Origin: Acorus gramineus
Taxonomy: Eukaryota; Streptophyta; Magnoliopsida; Acorales; Acoraceae
Assembly (NCBI GenBank): GCA_030737835.1
Contig: JAUJYN010000084.1
Coordinates: forward strand, 1-64,000
Direction: 5' to 3'
DNA length: 64,000 nt
The notes under the pieces are model-generated. The model worked only from the letters and a program-made list of their open reading frames with translations. It was not told the origin of the DNA and did not search any database. Numbering within the stretch: position 1 is the first letter of the stretch; each line of letters begins with the position of its first letter. The translations under genes were made by a program, and so were the position numbers. Below are positions 11,100-24,075 of this stretch, piece after piece.

Positions 11100-11814
11100 T
11101 AATTATTTGTAAAAGCATTTTTGTTCGCTACATGTGCAAAAATAATTATGCAAAATATAAAAAAAAAGGAATTAAATAAATTTCAATTTGATCCATATCC
11201 CTTTATCTGTTTATTCCTTTTCTTTATTTAGTTAAATTGTTATTTTTGTTTTTATCAAACTATGTTTCTTGTTTCTTTGATCTTACTGGAATGATAAATG
11301 AGGCTCATGCATACATTATTTTCTTTAATTTCTTAAGACTGGTTTAGCAATTATGAGAATAAGTGAATAGAAGAACTACTTAATTCTATTCGGTATAAAA
11401 AATAATCAGAATAAATTACGGATAGCTATCTCAATTTTGAAATAAAAATAGAGATATTTTCTTTTACCTAAAGGATGAGATAACATTTATCCCCATTTTT
11501 TTGTCCCAATTTTGACAAATATGAATAAAATTAATAGACATTTTATCCCCTAAAATTAGAACAATTTATTCTCAAAATCTTAACCCCTTATCAAACTAGC
11601 CCTTTAATATTTTTAAAAGATGCATTTATCATTTTTTTTTTGTTTGCGTCGTTTACAAACAAATCTTTAACCTTCTTTTATATTTGTTGAAAAGTGATTA
11701 TTTATTTTGGAAAAAGGTATCATCTTATTTTGTTACCTAATGAAAGAGTAGATATTGCAAATACTTCTTGCTCAGTATATATTTGTTAGCGCAGTATATA
11801 CTATACTATTATAG
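11100..11814. other. AT-rich spacer, no gene seen
   Basis: Very AT-rich, with no open frames of note and no repeat recognised. Confidence 0.4.
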
Positions 11815-12039
11815 TGTATTGGGCTGCAAATGGGGTGGTAAAACAGACTGAGGGTATAAGTCACAAAATTCCCAAAACAGCCATACAAATCCCAAAACTA
11901 CGAAAATTGAAATGGACAAAAACAAAAAAAAAATTAGGTGGGAGTCTGTTGCCTCAATGTATCAATCCTTAACCGTCAGCGCTAGTTCCTCTATTGCCTC
12001 CTCAATGTACCAATCCATCTCATCCATGTCACTAGCTAG

Positions 12040-12180
12040 TCATGCCGTTTTTTTGGCTTTCACTTTTGCAGTGACGCAAAATGCGAGCAGAACAACAAAG
12101 ACAATTATGCCACAGCAAAGGGACAAGTATAGGACGAAGAAATTCCGGAACCAGCCGATGCCCGCAAGTACCATGCAGCA
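12040..12180 (-). pseudogene. Truncated duplicate of the three-TM gene's last exon
   Basis: Reading down the minus strand, this copies the last 140 bases of the exon at 13461-13757: a hydrophobic stretch starting CMVLAGIGWFRNFF and ending in AKVKAKK. One extra A in the terminal A-run changes the end from HD-stop to TA-stop. Homology continues about 220 bases downstream of the stop (11815-12040), so the duplicated block is 11815-12180 against 13310-13620. Upstream of 12180 the two copies part abruptly, removing two of the three TM segments and all upstream exons. Confidence 0.65.
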
Positions 12181-13304
12181 GTCCCCATGTTCAAACTACA
12201 GAACTATGATATTCATAATCACATTTTTAACTTTCAAGTGTAGCCCATCCAACTTTCCCATTTTGACTGAAATAATCCATCATGGCATGTACACTACCAT
12301 CCCTTCAATGCCTTTTCAATGACAATGAACTCTGTTTCAGGAACTTGATTGCTTAAAAAATGTTTTTTTTTAAATAAAATAAAATAAAAATGCATGTCTT
12401 GACTAAAGTCTTGGCGCCAAGCAAGTTCAGTCATTCGATTAGAATAGCTTGGTAATTGTTCTTGACCACAGATCTAAAATGCTGCTCTAGTTTGATGTAT
12501 ATGCCAACTTATACCTGCAAAACAAACAAACTATAATAATGAATCCCAACTGTGGTTCATACAATACCAAATGAGATCAACATTATAACTAGCAGACTCA
12601 ATCCTCTAAAGTTATTCAGATACAGTATATAGGCCCCCAAAAGAAAAAATATCAATATTATACATGACTAGTTTTCTTGTTGGCTAAAGATGATAAAGTT
12701 TTTTTTTTTTTTAAACAAATAAGGTTCACCATTTTATGCAACCTATTGTTTGCATTATACAAAACTTTCCCCCGGATCCCTTATTTAAAATTCCCACATT
12801 GTTTTGTTCTTTAAAGTATCCCAGATCTCATAAAACTTTAAATTTTGAAAAAAGGATTACATCCTGACCAACCCAATAAAAAACTGCCTAGCCAACCCGA
12901 GTAAGCATAAAAATACCATCGCATATTTCAAAGGCAGAAATATGAAAGAACGGTGTATATGAGGCATATTTCCTTGACAATAGGATTGCATGTTTGGCAT
13001 TATGAGGTAGATAAGCAGATGGAGTAGTTCTATGACCCACACCAAAAATCTAGTTCGACAATGCATTGGACTGAGCCATGGGAGGACAGTTAAGAGTCAC
13101 TAAGAGAGTAAGGAACAGTCGATTCGTCAAAGAGGACAGCATAGAAAGAAAAAAATTGTGAATAAGTGTTATTTTTTCTGGTTAAATGTTATCCTATAAG
13201 CAAGAGTAAAACTTAATTCGGATCCTCAATGAAGAGGGTGTACATCTGCCAACCTGTTAATAGGTGGTTTGGTATTCACGTTCTTTAAGATGCAAATGGG
13301 CTAG
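12181..13304. other. Spacer between duplicated gene copies
   Basis: AT-rich sequence with poly-T runs. A 69-codon hydrophobic frame on the minus strand (12857-13066) has no recognisable motif and no splice context, so I do not call it. Nothing else is supported. Confidence 0.4.
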
Positions 13305-13460
13305 TTCATTTGGGCTGCAAATGGGGTGGTAAAAAGTCACAAAAATCCCAAACAGCCATACAAATCCCAACGAAAATTGAAATGTATCAATCCTAAACCG
13401 TCAGCGCTAGTTCCTCTATTGCCTCCTCAATGTACCAATCCATCTCATCCATGTCACTAG

Positions 13461-13951
13461 CTAGTCATGCCGTTTTTTGGCTTTCACTTTTGCAGCGACG
13501 CAAAATGCGAGCAGAACAACAAAGACAATTATGCCACAGCAAAGGGACAAGTATAGGACGCAGAAATTCCGGAACCAGCCGGTGCCCGCAAGTACCATGC
13601 AGATTGCCATCCCGATGAAGAAACCCATCATGGTCCATGTAACTCCAGCATGCACACTTGCCCCCGTGGTAAGAAGAGCGAAGAATGCCGTCGCATATAC
13701 AGTAACCACGCAAGTTATTATGGACATGTACCTAGACAGATCCTCACCTGAGAGAACCTGTTTAGAAGAATATATTTTTAGTTCTATGAAACAAAAATTT
13801 ACTCAATCTTAAAAAAAATGAACAGCTTTACCCTTCGGTGCCATGGAATGAGCGCCTCAGCTCCTGCTTGATTGTTCTGAGCTCCTGCTTGATCTCCTGC
13901 TTGATTGTTCTGAGCTCTTGCTTGATTGTTCTGAGCTTCCTCTTCATCACC
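13461..13951 (-). CDS. Unrecognised three-TM protein, 3' exons
   Basis: Two exons join cleanly in phase 0. Exon 13951-13832 starts after gtgtattttgcag and ends at AGG/GTAAAG. It encodes GDEEEAQNNQA and repeats of AQNNQA, ending IPWHRR. After a 74-base intron, exon 13757-13461 starts after tctaaacag and encodes VLSGEDLSRYM, then three hydrophobic segments (about 20 residues each, starting MSIITCVVTVY, VTWTMMGFFIG and FCVLYLSLCCG) and a basic end KVKAKKRHD. This suggests an acidic, glutamine/asparagine-rich cytoplasmic part followed by a small polytopic membrane domain. Upstream exons are not identified; gtgatc donor-like sites near 14440 are candidates. The 3' end is duplicated at 12040-12180. 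I do not recognise the family, so no function is given. Confidence 0.5.
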
Positions 13952-14342
13952 CTGCAAAATACACATGCAGAAGGTATCAGGCAGGAGCAATATTTGATTG
14001 AAGGCCATGTGCAGCACCAGTGGAGGTGGTGGCCTCTGTGATTGCTTTTGGGCTGTCCCTTTTTTTCCACAATAGTTCAATGCATGTCTGAGTTTGTTCT
14101 GATTCCCCAACACTATAGAATTCATCTGTCAAGAAGTGCCTAGTCTAGAGCACCTAAGACCACAACTGGAGCGGATTCAGAAATGGTGGCTTGAAGGCAT
14201 ACAAGTGCAGATTACAGTTGTGCCATGACATTGTCAATGCAGCAGGCACACTTGCTACGTTGATTTTATTATAAATGAATACCATGTACATATACGAACT
14301 TGGGGTGAGAGAAAAAGCGAGAAAAAAGATAGAAAGCTGTTA
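13952..14342. other. Upstream of the three-TM exons
   Basis: The stretch is less AT-rich near 13980-14110, where a minus-strand frame (proline-rich, RPPPPLVLHM) runs into the first called exon. It may hold an upstream exon or intron; I cannot fix boundaries. Repeat homology begins at about 14343. Confidence 0.3.
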
Positions 14343-15373
14343 TTGAATACTTCAAATCAACTATCTTCATAATTAAGAAACAGAATTAAATAAAATAATA
14401 GTTGCAAGACAAAAAAGCTAAATAAAAAAACAAGATCACCTGACCGGGAGGAACCTGAACCTACTCCTTATTCTATGCATCCTTAATGAGAATCCCAGGC
14501 TTTTTGATCACTTGCAAGCAAGCTCCTCTGCATTAATCACCAATGTCATTGTCACCTTAGTGACCGTGGACCTTCCTTTTCTTCTCTCTCGTTTTCTGTT
14601 TCACCTCTCCCACCCCAAGTGCCCCATAAGGCAAGAACCCCAATCTTCTTACCCACCACTTCCCATCCACCTTCACCAAGAATTACAAGTGACCCTCACC
14701 AGGTCGATCCGTCGTATCCCCAATGCGAAAACAAATCAATATCTAGCCGAATAAGGGGACATTCAAAGCAGTTGAGCTTGATAGACAAGCTAAAATAGGT
14801 CCCTTCTAATTCTTGAGTCGCCCCCATACCAAGCCCAGGCCCACCCAGGCCAATGGTTCTGGACCCGCAAGGATGGTTCCCGTGACCTCTCGAATCCGAT
14901 CTAGATCCCTAACCATGGTCAACAAAATCCTCATCTTCTGCCAAATCTTACCCTGTCAAAGAGTGACCGCGAATACTCTCCTACATGGCATGTGCCATCT
15001 CAGTGTGGGCTGAGGGCCGCCCTTTTAGACCCCATGCCAGCTATAATAATTTCCTTTCCCATCCTCGTTGTGCTTCCTGGTGCATAAAAGAACCTTTGCA
15101 TGAGTAGTAGGTCAATTGCGTGATGTGACACCAACACGGGTGGTCTGGGTCGACCCAGGGAGGATGGGAATCGGGGTTGGTGTTGTCGCCTCACTGAACT
15201 CTTCATCGCCGACTCCCCCTGCTTCGATCATCCCGACTCCACCCGTGATTGTTTAGGACAACCATGGATCCCTCTATGGTGAAGGCCAACCTAAAGGCGT
15301 CATCTCCATATTGGATTGTGATTGAAGATGGCGGTTTCAGCCTTCCCTTCGCCCGTATCACCACCTCCATGAC

Positions 15374-16290
15374 CAACAGTCCATTCACGTCGAAGCCTCA
15401 GTTGGAGAACTCAGCCACCATCCGGAGCCCGCTAGTAAAATCAACATGCAATCTTCCCTTTGGCAGTGCAATTTACTACATCGATGGTGCATCGCCATCA
15501 ATAGAATCCAGGCCGATAAGAGTGATACTCCGGCTACCACACCTCAATTCCAATAGTACCCGACCCACTGCTATTGTTGAGCTTGTTAGGGGTGGTAAAA
15601 AGCAAAGCGAGTCGTGCTTTGACATGTTCAAACACGGCTCATTATAATTAGGCTCGACTGGGCTCAGCTCGACATGGGATCGAGCTTAATTTTGTGTTCA
15701 AGCTCGACTCGTTTGACTCGTGATAAGCTCGGTTGAAGCCCGACTCGGCTCGTTTGTAAAACAAGCTCGAGTATAAGCTAGAACCAAAGCACGAGCTCGG
15801 GCTTCTTTAACTAAGAAAAAGCTCGTTTAGCAATTGAAACATGCAAAAAACACACAACATTTGTCAAGCTCAGATCAGAGATGCTCGGATGCATTGAAGA
15901 ATAAAGTGCAACAGTTTTTTTCCCCTCCTCTTTTAAGTAAATGAGCTCGTATAGGCTTGTGGGTCAGCTCGAGCTCGGGCCGCTCTTCTCTTTTACAACC
16001 GACCTTTAAAATTGTTCAAGCTCAACTCATTTTCTAATCGAACAAGCCGAACGAGCTCCAACCGATCCGAGCCCGAGATGCTCGGCTCGTTACCACCCCT
16101 GCCAACAATACATGCACATTGAAGTCTCAGTTGCAGAACTCAGCCTCCATCCCGAACTCCGCTAGTAAAATCAACAGGCATTCTTCCCTTGGCAGTGCAA
16201 TTTGCTCCATGGATGATGCATCGCCATCAAAAGAATTCGGGACGATAAGAGTGATACTCCGGCTACCACACCCTCAATTCCAATAGTACC
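15374..16290. repeat. Pair of ~190-bp direct repeats flanking the hAT-like element
   Basis: Copy A (15374-15560) and copy B (16102-16290) share ccaaca, cag-ttg-aga-actcagcc, gctagtaaaatcaaca, gcatcgccatca and gataagagtgatactccgg in order, at roughly 80 per cent identity by eye. Copy B begins exactly at the right end of the hAT-like element. The same arrangement recurs in units 2-8. Confidence 0.75.
15587..16101. mobile_element. hAT-like non-autonomous element embedded in each unit
   Basis: The left end is TAGGGGTGGTAAAAGC; the right end in reverse complement is CAGGGGTGGTAACGAGCC. Between them is 515 bp full of inverted gagctcg/cgagctc words that could fold extensively. There is no transposase. 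The short TIR and its sequence fit hAT MITEs common in plants. No matching 8-bp TSD is visible (gagcttgt on the left, ccaacaat on the right). Orthologous copies are at 18109-18617, 20634-21146, 23164-23679, 25698-26209, 28222-28735, 30750-31263 and 33275-33787, so insertion preceded array amplification. Confidence 0.65.
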
Positions 16291-16496
16291 CCCACCCCCT
16301 CCAGTTGTCCTCAATGGATCATCCTCAACCTTAGTCTACAACACATGACTGAGGGGACAAAGGACGAACTAACGGCATCCCATGGATGGGAATTCTAGAA
16401 ATTTGCTTTTTATATCTATCTCTCCATCTTAACAGAAAATGTAATGATGACACTTTATTTTCTATTACTTGTAGTATTGATAAATTTTAGATGTTG

Positions 16497-19010
16497 TTGA
16501 ATACTTCGAATCAACTTTCTTTATAATTAAGAAACAAATTAAATAAAATATCAACTTAAAATAATAGTTGCAAGAAAAAAATCTAAATACAAAAAAACAA
16601 GATCACCTGAGGAGCAACAGGTACAGATGTTCTGATAGGAGCCTGAACCAATTCCAAAAAAAAAAAAAGATCACATTAGCGAATATAACTTTACAAATTT
16701 TATCTTACATAATAATAAATATAAAAAAAATTTAGAATACGATCGCCTTTTATTTACTTGGCTCATTAATCCCCTAATATTCCAACTAAGACAATTTTTA
16801 ACATTTGGTTTTGTTGTCTCGCAAATCACTGGGACTGTATGGAACAACCACACACGTATGCCCAGCGATTACCTCAAACAGTACCCCTATGCCTCCCTCG
16901 GTGTTGTGCTCCCACATCGCGCACACCATCAATGTCCTCAGACACCCCCACATCGAAGGCCTTGCCGGGAAGAAGATAAATTTCTCCTTATTCTATGCAT
17001 CCTTGATGAGAATCCTAGGCTTTTTTATCACTCGCAAGAAGTCCTCTCCATTGATCACCGATGTCATTGTCACCTTAGTGACCGAGGACCTTCCTTTTCT
17101 TCTCTCTCATTTTCTGCCTCACCTCTCCCACCCCATCTACCCCACAGAAGGCAAGAACTCCGTCTCCCCAATCTCTACCTACCACTTTCCATCCACCTTC
17201 ACCAAGAACTACAAGTGATGACCACGCCGGAACCATCTTCGTATCCCCAATGCGAAAACAAACCCATATCCAGCCGAATAAGGGGACCCTCAAAGCAATT
17301 GAGCTGATAGACAAGCTTGAATAGGTCCCTTCAATTCTTGGGTCGCCCCCAACCAAGCCCAGGCCCACCAGGCCAATGGTCTGGACCCGCAAGGATGGTT
17401 CACCGTGACCTCTCGAATACGATCTAGATCCCTAACCATGGTCAACAAAATCCTCATCTCCCGCCAAATCTTACACCTGTCAAAGAGTGACCGCGAATGC
17501 CCTCCTGCATGGCATGTACCATCTCAGTGTGGGCTGAGGGCCGCCCTTTTAGACCCCATGCCAGCTATAATAATTTCCTTTCCCGTCCTCGTTGTGCTTC
17601 CTGGTGCATAAAAGAACCTTTGCATGAGTAGTAGGTCAATTGCGTGATGTGACACCTAACACTGGTGGTTGGGTCGACCCAGGGAGGATGGGAATCGGGG
17701 TTGGTGTTGTTGCCTCACTGAACTCTTCATCGCTGACTCCCCTGCTTCGATCATCCCGACTCCACCCGTGATTGTTTAGGACAACCATGGATCCCTCTAT
17801 GTGAAGGCCAACCTAAAGGCGTCATCTCCATATTGGATTGTGATTGAAGATGGCGGTTTCAGCCTTCCCTTCGCCCGTATCACCACCTCCATGACCAACA
17901 GTCCATTCACGTCGAAGCCTCAGTTGGAGAACTCAGCCACCATCCGGAGCCCGCTAGTAAAATCAACATGCAATCTTCCCTTTGGCAGTGCAATTACTAC
18001 ATCGATGGTGCATCGCCATCAATAGAATCCAGGCCGATAAGAGTGATACTCCGGCTACCACACCTCAATTCCAATAGTACTGCGACCCACTGCTATTGTT
18101 GAGCTTGTTAGGGGTGGTAAAAAGCAAAGCGAGTCGTGCTTTGACATGTTCAAACACGGCTCATTTATAATTAGGCTCGACTGGCTCAGCTCGACATGGG
18201 ATCGAGCTTAATTTTGTGTTCAAGCTCGACTCGTTTGACTCGTGATAAGCTCGTTGAAGCCCGACTCGGCTCGTTTGTAAAACAAGCTCGAGTATAAGCT
18301 AGAACCAAAGCACGAGCTCGGGCTTCTTAACTAAGAAAAAGCTCGTTTAACAATTGAAACATGCAAAAAACACACATTTGTCAATCTCAGATCAGAGATG
18401 CTTGGATGCATTGAAGAATAAAGTGCAACAGTTTTTTTCCCCTCCTCTTTTAAGTAAACGAGCTCGTATAGGCTTGTGGGTCAGCTCGAGCTCGGCCGGC
18501 TCTCTTTTACAACCGACCTTTAAAATTGTTCAAGCTCAACTCATTTTTCTAATCGAACAAGCCGAACGAGCTCCAACCGATCCGAGCCCGAGATGCTCGG
18601 CTCGTTTACCACCCCTGCCAACAGTACATGCACATTGAAGTCTCAGTTGCAGAACTCAGCCTCCATCCCGAACTCCGCTAGTAAAATCAACAGGCATTCT
18701 TCCCCTTGGCAGTGCAATTTGCTCCATGGATGATGCATCGCCATCAAAAGAATTCGGGACGATAAGAGTGATACTCCGGCTACCACACCCTCAATTCCAA
18801 TAGTACCCCCACCCCCTCCAGTTGTCCTCAATGGATCATCCTCAACCTTAGTCTACAACACATGACTGAGGGGACAAAGGACGAACTAACGGCATCCCAT
18901 GGATGGGAATTCTAGAAATTTGCTTTTTATCTATCTCTGCCATCTTAACAGACTATGTAATGATGACACTTTATTTTCTATTACTTGTAGTATTGATAAA
19001 TTCTTAGATG
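16497..19010. repeat. Array unit 2
   Basis: Full unit; hAT-like element at 18109-18617. One base is lost in the atggatccctctatg(g)tgaagg anchor, which breaks the frame that is open in units 1, 6 and others. Confidence 0.9.
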
Positions 19011-21543
19011 TTGAATACTTCGAATCAACTTTCTTTATAATTAAGAAACAAATTAAATAAAATATCAACTTAAAATAATAGTTGCAAGAAAAAAAATCTA
19101 AATACAAAAAAACAAGATCACCTGAGGAGCAACAGGTACAGCGATGTTCTGATGAGGAGCCTAAACCAATTCCAAAAAAGAAAAAGATCACATTAGCAAA
19201 TATAATTTTACAAATTCTATCTTAACATAATAATAAATATAAAAAAATTTAGAATACGATTGCCTTTTATTTACTTGGCTCATTAATCCCCCTAATATTC
19301 CAACTAAGACAATTTTTAACATTAGGTTTTGTTGTCCTCACGCAAATCACGGACTGTATGGAACAACCACACACGTATGCCCAGCGATTACCTCAAACAA
19401 GTACCCCTATGCCTCCCTCGGTGTTGTGCTCTGCTCCCACATCGCGCACACCATCAATGTCCTCAACACCCCCACATCGAAGGCCTTGCCGGGGAAGAAG
19501 ATAAATTTCTCCTTATTCTATGCATCCTTGATGAGAATCCTAGGCTTTTTTATCACTCGCAAGAAGTCCTCTCCATTGATCACCGATGTCATTGTCACCT
19601 TAGTGACCGAGGACCTTCCTTTTCTTCTCTCTCGTTTTCTGCCTCACCTCTCCACCCATCTGCCCACAGAAGGCAAGAACTCCGTCTCCCCAATCTCTAC
19701 CTACCACTTTCCATCCACCTTCACCAAGAACTACAAGTGATGACCACGCCGGAACCATCTTCGTATCCCCAATGCGAAACAAACCCATATCCAGCCGAAT
19801 AAGGGGACCCTCAAAGCAATTGAGCTTGATAGACAAGCTTGAATAGGTCCCTTCCAATTCTTGGGTCGCCCCCATACCAAGCCCAGGCCCACCCAGGCCA
19901 ATGGTTCTGGACCCGCAAGGATGGTTCACCGTGACCTCTCGAATCCGATCTAGATCCCTAACCATGGTCAACAAAATCCTCATCTCCCGCCAAATCTTAC
20001 CCTGTCAAAGAGTGACCGCGAATGCCCTCCTGCATGGCATGTACCATATCAGTGTGGGCTGAGGGCCGCCCTTTTAGACCCCATGCCAGCTATAATAATT
20101 TCCTTTCCCGTCCTCGTTGTGTTCCTGGTGCATAAAAGAACCTTTGCATGAGTAGTAGGTCAATTGCGTGATGTGACACCTAACACGGTGGTCTGGGTCG
20201 ACCCAGGGAGGATGGGAATCGGGGTTGGTGTTGTTGCCTCACTGAACTCTTCATCGCCGACTCCCCCTGCTTCGATCATCCCGACTCCACCCGTGATTGT
20301 TTAGGACAACCATGGATCCCTCTATGGTGAAGGCCAACCTAAAGGCGTCATCCATATTGGATTGTGATTGAAGATGGCGGTTTCAGCCTTCCCTTCGCCC
20401 GTATCACCACCTCCATGACCAACAGTCCATTCACGTCGAAGCCTCAGTTGGAGAACTCAGCCACCATCCGGAGCCCGCTAGTAAAATCAACATGCAATCT
20501 TCCCTTTGGCAGTGCAATTTACTACATCGATGGTGCATCGCCATCAATAGAATCCAGGCCGATAAGAGTGATACTCCGGCTACCACACCTCAATTCCAAT
20601 AGTACCCCGACCCACTGCTATTGTTGAGCTTGTTAGGGGTGGTAAAAGCAAAGCGAGTCGAGCTTTGACATGTTCAAACACGGCTCATTTATAATTAGGC
20701 TCGACTAGGCTCAGCTCGACATGGGATCGAGCTTAATTTTGTGTTCAAGCTCGACTCGTTTGACTCGTGATAAGCTCGGTTGAAGCCCGACTCGGCTCGT
20801 TTGTAAAACAAGCTCGAGTATAAGCTCGAACCAAAGCACGAGCTCGGGCTTCTTAACTAAGAAAAAGCTCGTTTAACAATTGAAACATGCAAAAAACACA
20901 CACATTTGTCAAGCTCAGATCAGAGATGCTGGATGCATTGAAGAATAAAGTGCAACAGTTTTTTTCCCCTCCTCTTTTAAGTAAACGAGCTCGTATAGGC
21001 TTGTGGGTCAGCTCGAGCTCGGCCGGCTCTCTCTTTTACAACCGACCTTTAAAATTGTTCAAGCTCAACTCATTTTCTAATCGAACAAGCCCGAACGAGC
21101 TCCAACCGATCCGAGCCCGAGATGCTCGGCTCGTTTACCACCCCTGCCAACAGTACATGCACATTGAAGTCTCAGTTGCAGAACTCAGCCTCCATCCCGA
21201 ACTCCGCTAGTAAAATCAACAGGCATTCTTCCCCTTGGCAGTGCAATTTGCTCCATGGATGATGCATCGCCATCAAAAGAATTCGGGACGATAAGAGTGA
21301 TACTCCGGCTACCACACCCTCAATTCCAATAGTACCCCCACCCCCTCCAGTTGTCCTCAATGGATCATCCTCAACCTTAGTCTACAACACATGACTGAGG
21401 GGACAAAGGACGAACTAACGGCATCCCATGGATGGGAATTCTAGAAATTTGCTTTTTATATCTATCTCTGCCATCTTAACAGAAAATGTAATGATGACAC
21501 TTTATTTTCTATTACTTGTAGTATTGATAAATTTTAGATGTTG
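19011..21543. repeat. Array unit 3
   Basis: Full unit; hAT-like element at 20634-21146. A tct(c) triplet is lost near 20350, breaking the plus-strand frame. Confidence 0.9.
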
Positions 21544-24075
21544 TTGAATACTTCGAATCAACTTTCTTTATAATTAAGAAACAAATTAAATAAAATATCA
21601 ACTTAAAATAATAGTTGCAAGAAAAAAAATCTAAATACAAAAAAACAAGATCACCTGAGGAGCAACAGGTACAGATGTTCTGATGAGGAGCCTGAACCAA
21701 TTCCAAAAAAAAAAAAGATCACATTAGCGAATATAACTTTACAAATTTTATCTTTACATAAATAAATATAAAAAAAATTTAGAATACGATCGCCTTTTAT
21801 TTACTTGGCTCATTAATCCCCCTAATATTCCAACTAAGACAATTTTTAACATTTGGTTTTGTTGTCTCACGCAAATCACGGGACTGTATGGAACAACCAC
21901 ACACGTATGCCCAGCGATTACCTCAAACAGGTACCCCTATGCCTCCCTCGGTGTTGTGCTCCCACATCGCGCACACCATCAATGTCCTCAGACACCCCCA
22001 CATCGAAGGCCTTGCCGGGGAAGAAGATAAATTTCTCCTTATTCTATGCATCCTTGATGAGAATCCTAGGCTTTTTTATCACTCGCAAGCAAGCTCCTCT
22101 CCATTGATCACCGATGTCATTGTCACCTTAGTGACCGAGGACCTTCCTTTTCTTCTCTCTCGTTTTCTGCCTCACCTCTCCACCCCATCTGCCCCACAGA
22201 AGGCAAGAACTCCGTCTCCCCAATCTCTACCACTTTCCATCCACCTTCACCAAGAACTACAAGTGATGACCCCGCCGGAACCATCCTTCGTATCCCCAAT
22301 GCGAAAACAAACCCATATCCAGCCGAATAAGGGGACCCTCAAAGCAATTGAGCTTGATAGACAAGCTTGAATAGGTCCCTTCCAATTCTTGGGTCGCCCC
22401 ATACCAAGCCCAGGCCCACCCAGGCCAATGGTTCTGGACCCGCAAGGATGGTTCACCGTGACTCTCGAATCCGATCTAGATCCCTAACCATGGTCAACAA
22501 AATCCTCATCTCCCGCCAAATCTTACACCTGTCAAAGAGTGACCGCGAATGCCCTCCTGCATGGCATGTACCATATCAGTGTGGGCTGAGGGCCGCCCTT
22601 TTAGACCCCATGCCAGCTATAATAATTTCCTTTCCCGTCCTCGTTGTGGTTCCTGGTGCATAAAAGAACCTTTGCATGAGTAGTAGGTCAATTGCGTGAT
22701 GTGACACCTAACACGGTGGTCTGGGTCGACCCAGGGAGGATGGGAATCGGGGTTGGTGTTGTTGCCTCACTGAACTCTTCATCGCCGACTCCCCTGCTTC
22801 GATCATCCCGACTCCACCCGTGATTGTTTAGGACAACCATGGATCCCTCTATGGTGAAGGCCAACCTAAAGGCGTCATCTCCATATTGGATTGTGATTGA
22901 AGATGGCGGTTTCAGCCTTCCCTTCGCCCGTATCACCACCTCCATGACCAACAGTCCATTCACGTCGAAGCCTCAGTTGGAGAACTCAGCCACCATCCGG
23001 AGCCCGCTAGTAAAATCAACATGCAATCTTCCCTTTGGCAGTGCAATTTACTACATCGATGGTGCATCGCCATTAATAGAATCCAGGCCGATAAGAGTGA
23101 TACTCCGGCTACCACACTCTCAATTCCAATAGTACCCCGACCCACTGCTATTGTTGAGCTTGTTAGGGGTGGTAAAAGCAAAGCGAGTCGAGCTTTGACA
23201 TGTTCAAACACGGCTCATTTATAATTAGGCTCGACTGGGCTCAGCTCGACATGGGATCGAGCTTAATTTTGTGTTCAAGCTCGACTCGTTTGACTCGTGA
23301 TAAGCTCGGTTGAAGCCCGACTCGGCTCGTTTGTAAAACAAGCTCGAGTATAAGCTAGAACCAAAGCACGAGCTCGGGCTTCTTAACTAAGAAAAAGCTC
23401 GTTTAACAATTGAAACATGCAAAAAACACACAACATTTGTCAAGCTCAGATCAGAGATGCTTGGATGCATTGAAGAATAAAGTGCAACAGTTTTTTTCCC
23501 CTCCTCTTTTAAGTAAACGAGCTCGTATAGGCTTGTGGGTCAGCTCGAGCTCGGGCCGGCTCTCTCTTTTACAACCGACCTTTAAAATTGTTCAAGCTCA
23601 ACTCATTTGTCTAATCGAACAAGCCGAACGAGCTCCAACCGATCCGAGCCCGAGATGCTCGGCTCGTTTACCACCCCTGCCAACAGTACATGCACATTGA
23701 AGTCTCAGTTGCAGAACTCAGCCTCCATCCCGAACTCCGCTAGTAAAATCAACAGGCATTCTTCCCCTTGGCAGTGCAATTTGCTCCATGGATGATGCAT
23801 CGCCATCAAAAGAATTCGGGACGATAAGAGTGATACTCCGGCTACCACACCCTCAATTCCAATAGTACCCCACCCCCTCCAGTTGTCCTCAATGGATCAT
23901 CCTCAACCTTAGTCTACAACACATGACTGAGGGGACAAAGGACGAACTAACGGCATCCCATGGATGGGAATTCTAGAAATTTGCTTTTTATATCTATCTC
24001 TGCCATCTTAACAGAAAATGTAATGATGACACTTTATTTTCTATTACTTGTAGTATTGATAAATTTTAGATGTTG
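21544..24075. repeat. Array unit 4
   Basis: Full unit; hAT-like element at 23164-23679. Confidence 0.9.

Larger units (their letters stand above)
14343..16496. repeat. Array unit 1 (internally deleted)
   Basis: Homology to the units begins just before attgaatacttc. Relative to unit 2, about 340 bases are missing between gaacct (about 14462) and ctccttattctatg (about 14464), removing the segment that starts accaattcc in other units. Its hAT-like element is at 15587-16101. This most diverged left-end unit is what is expected at the edge of an array. Confidence 0.9.

Noticed and set aside
12857..13066. 69-codon hydrophobic minus-strand frame as a membrane-protein gene
   Set aside because: No splice sites, no motif and an AT-rich context; hydrophobic frames arise by chance in such sequence.
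16671..16853. Minus-strand CLSWNIRGL in array units, resembling the start of a LINE endonuclease
   Set aside because: Only this short match is seen; the following sequence is AT-rich without endonuclease or RT motifs, and the frame differs between units.
19600..19983. Minus-strand 127-codon frame rich in Gly/Trp in array units
   Set aside because: It is interrupted in other units and antisense to another frame of equal length; no domain is seen.
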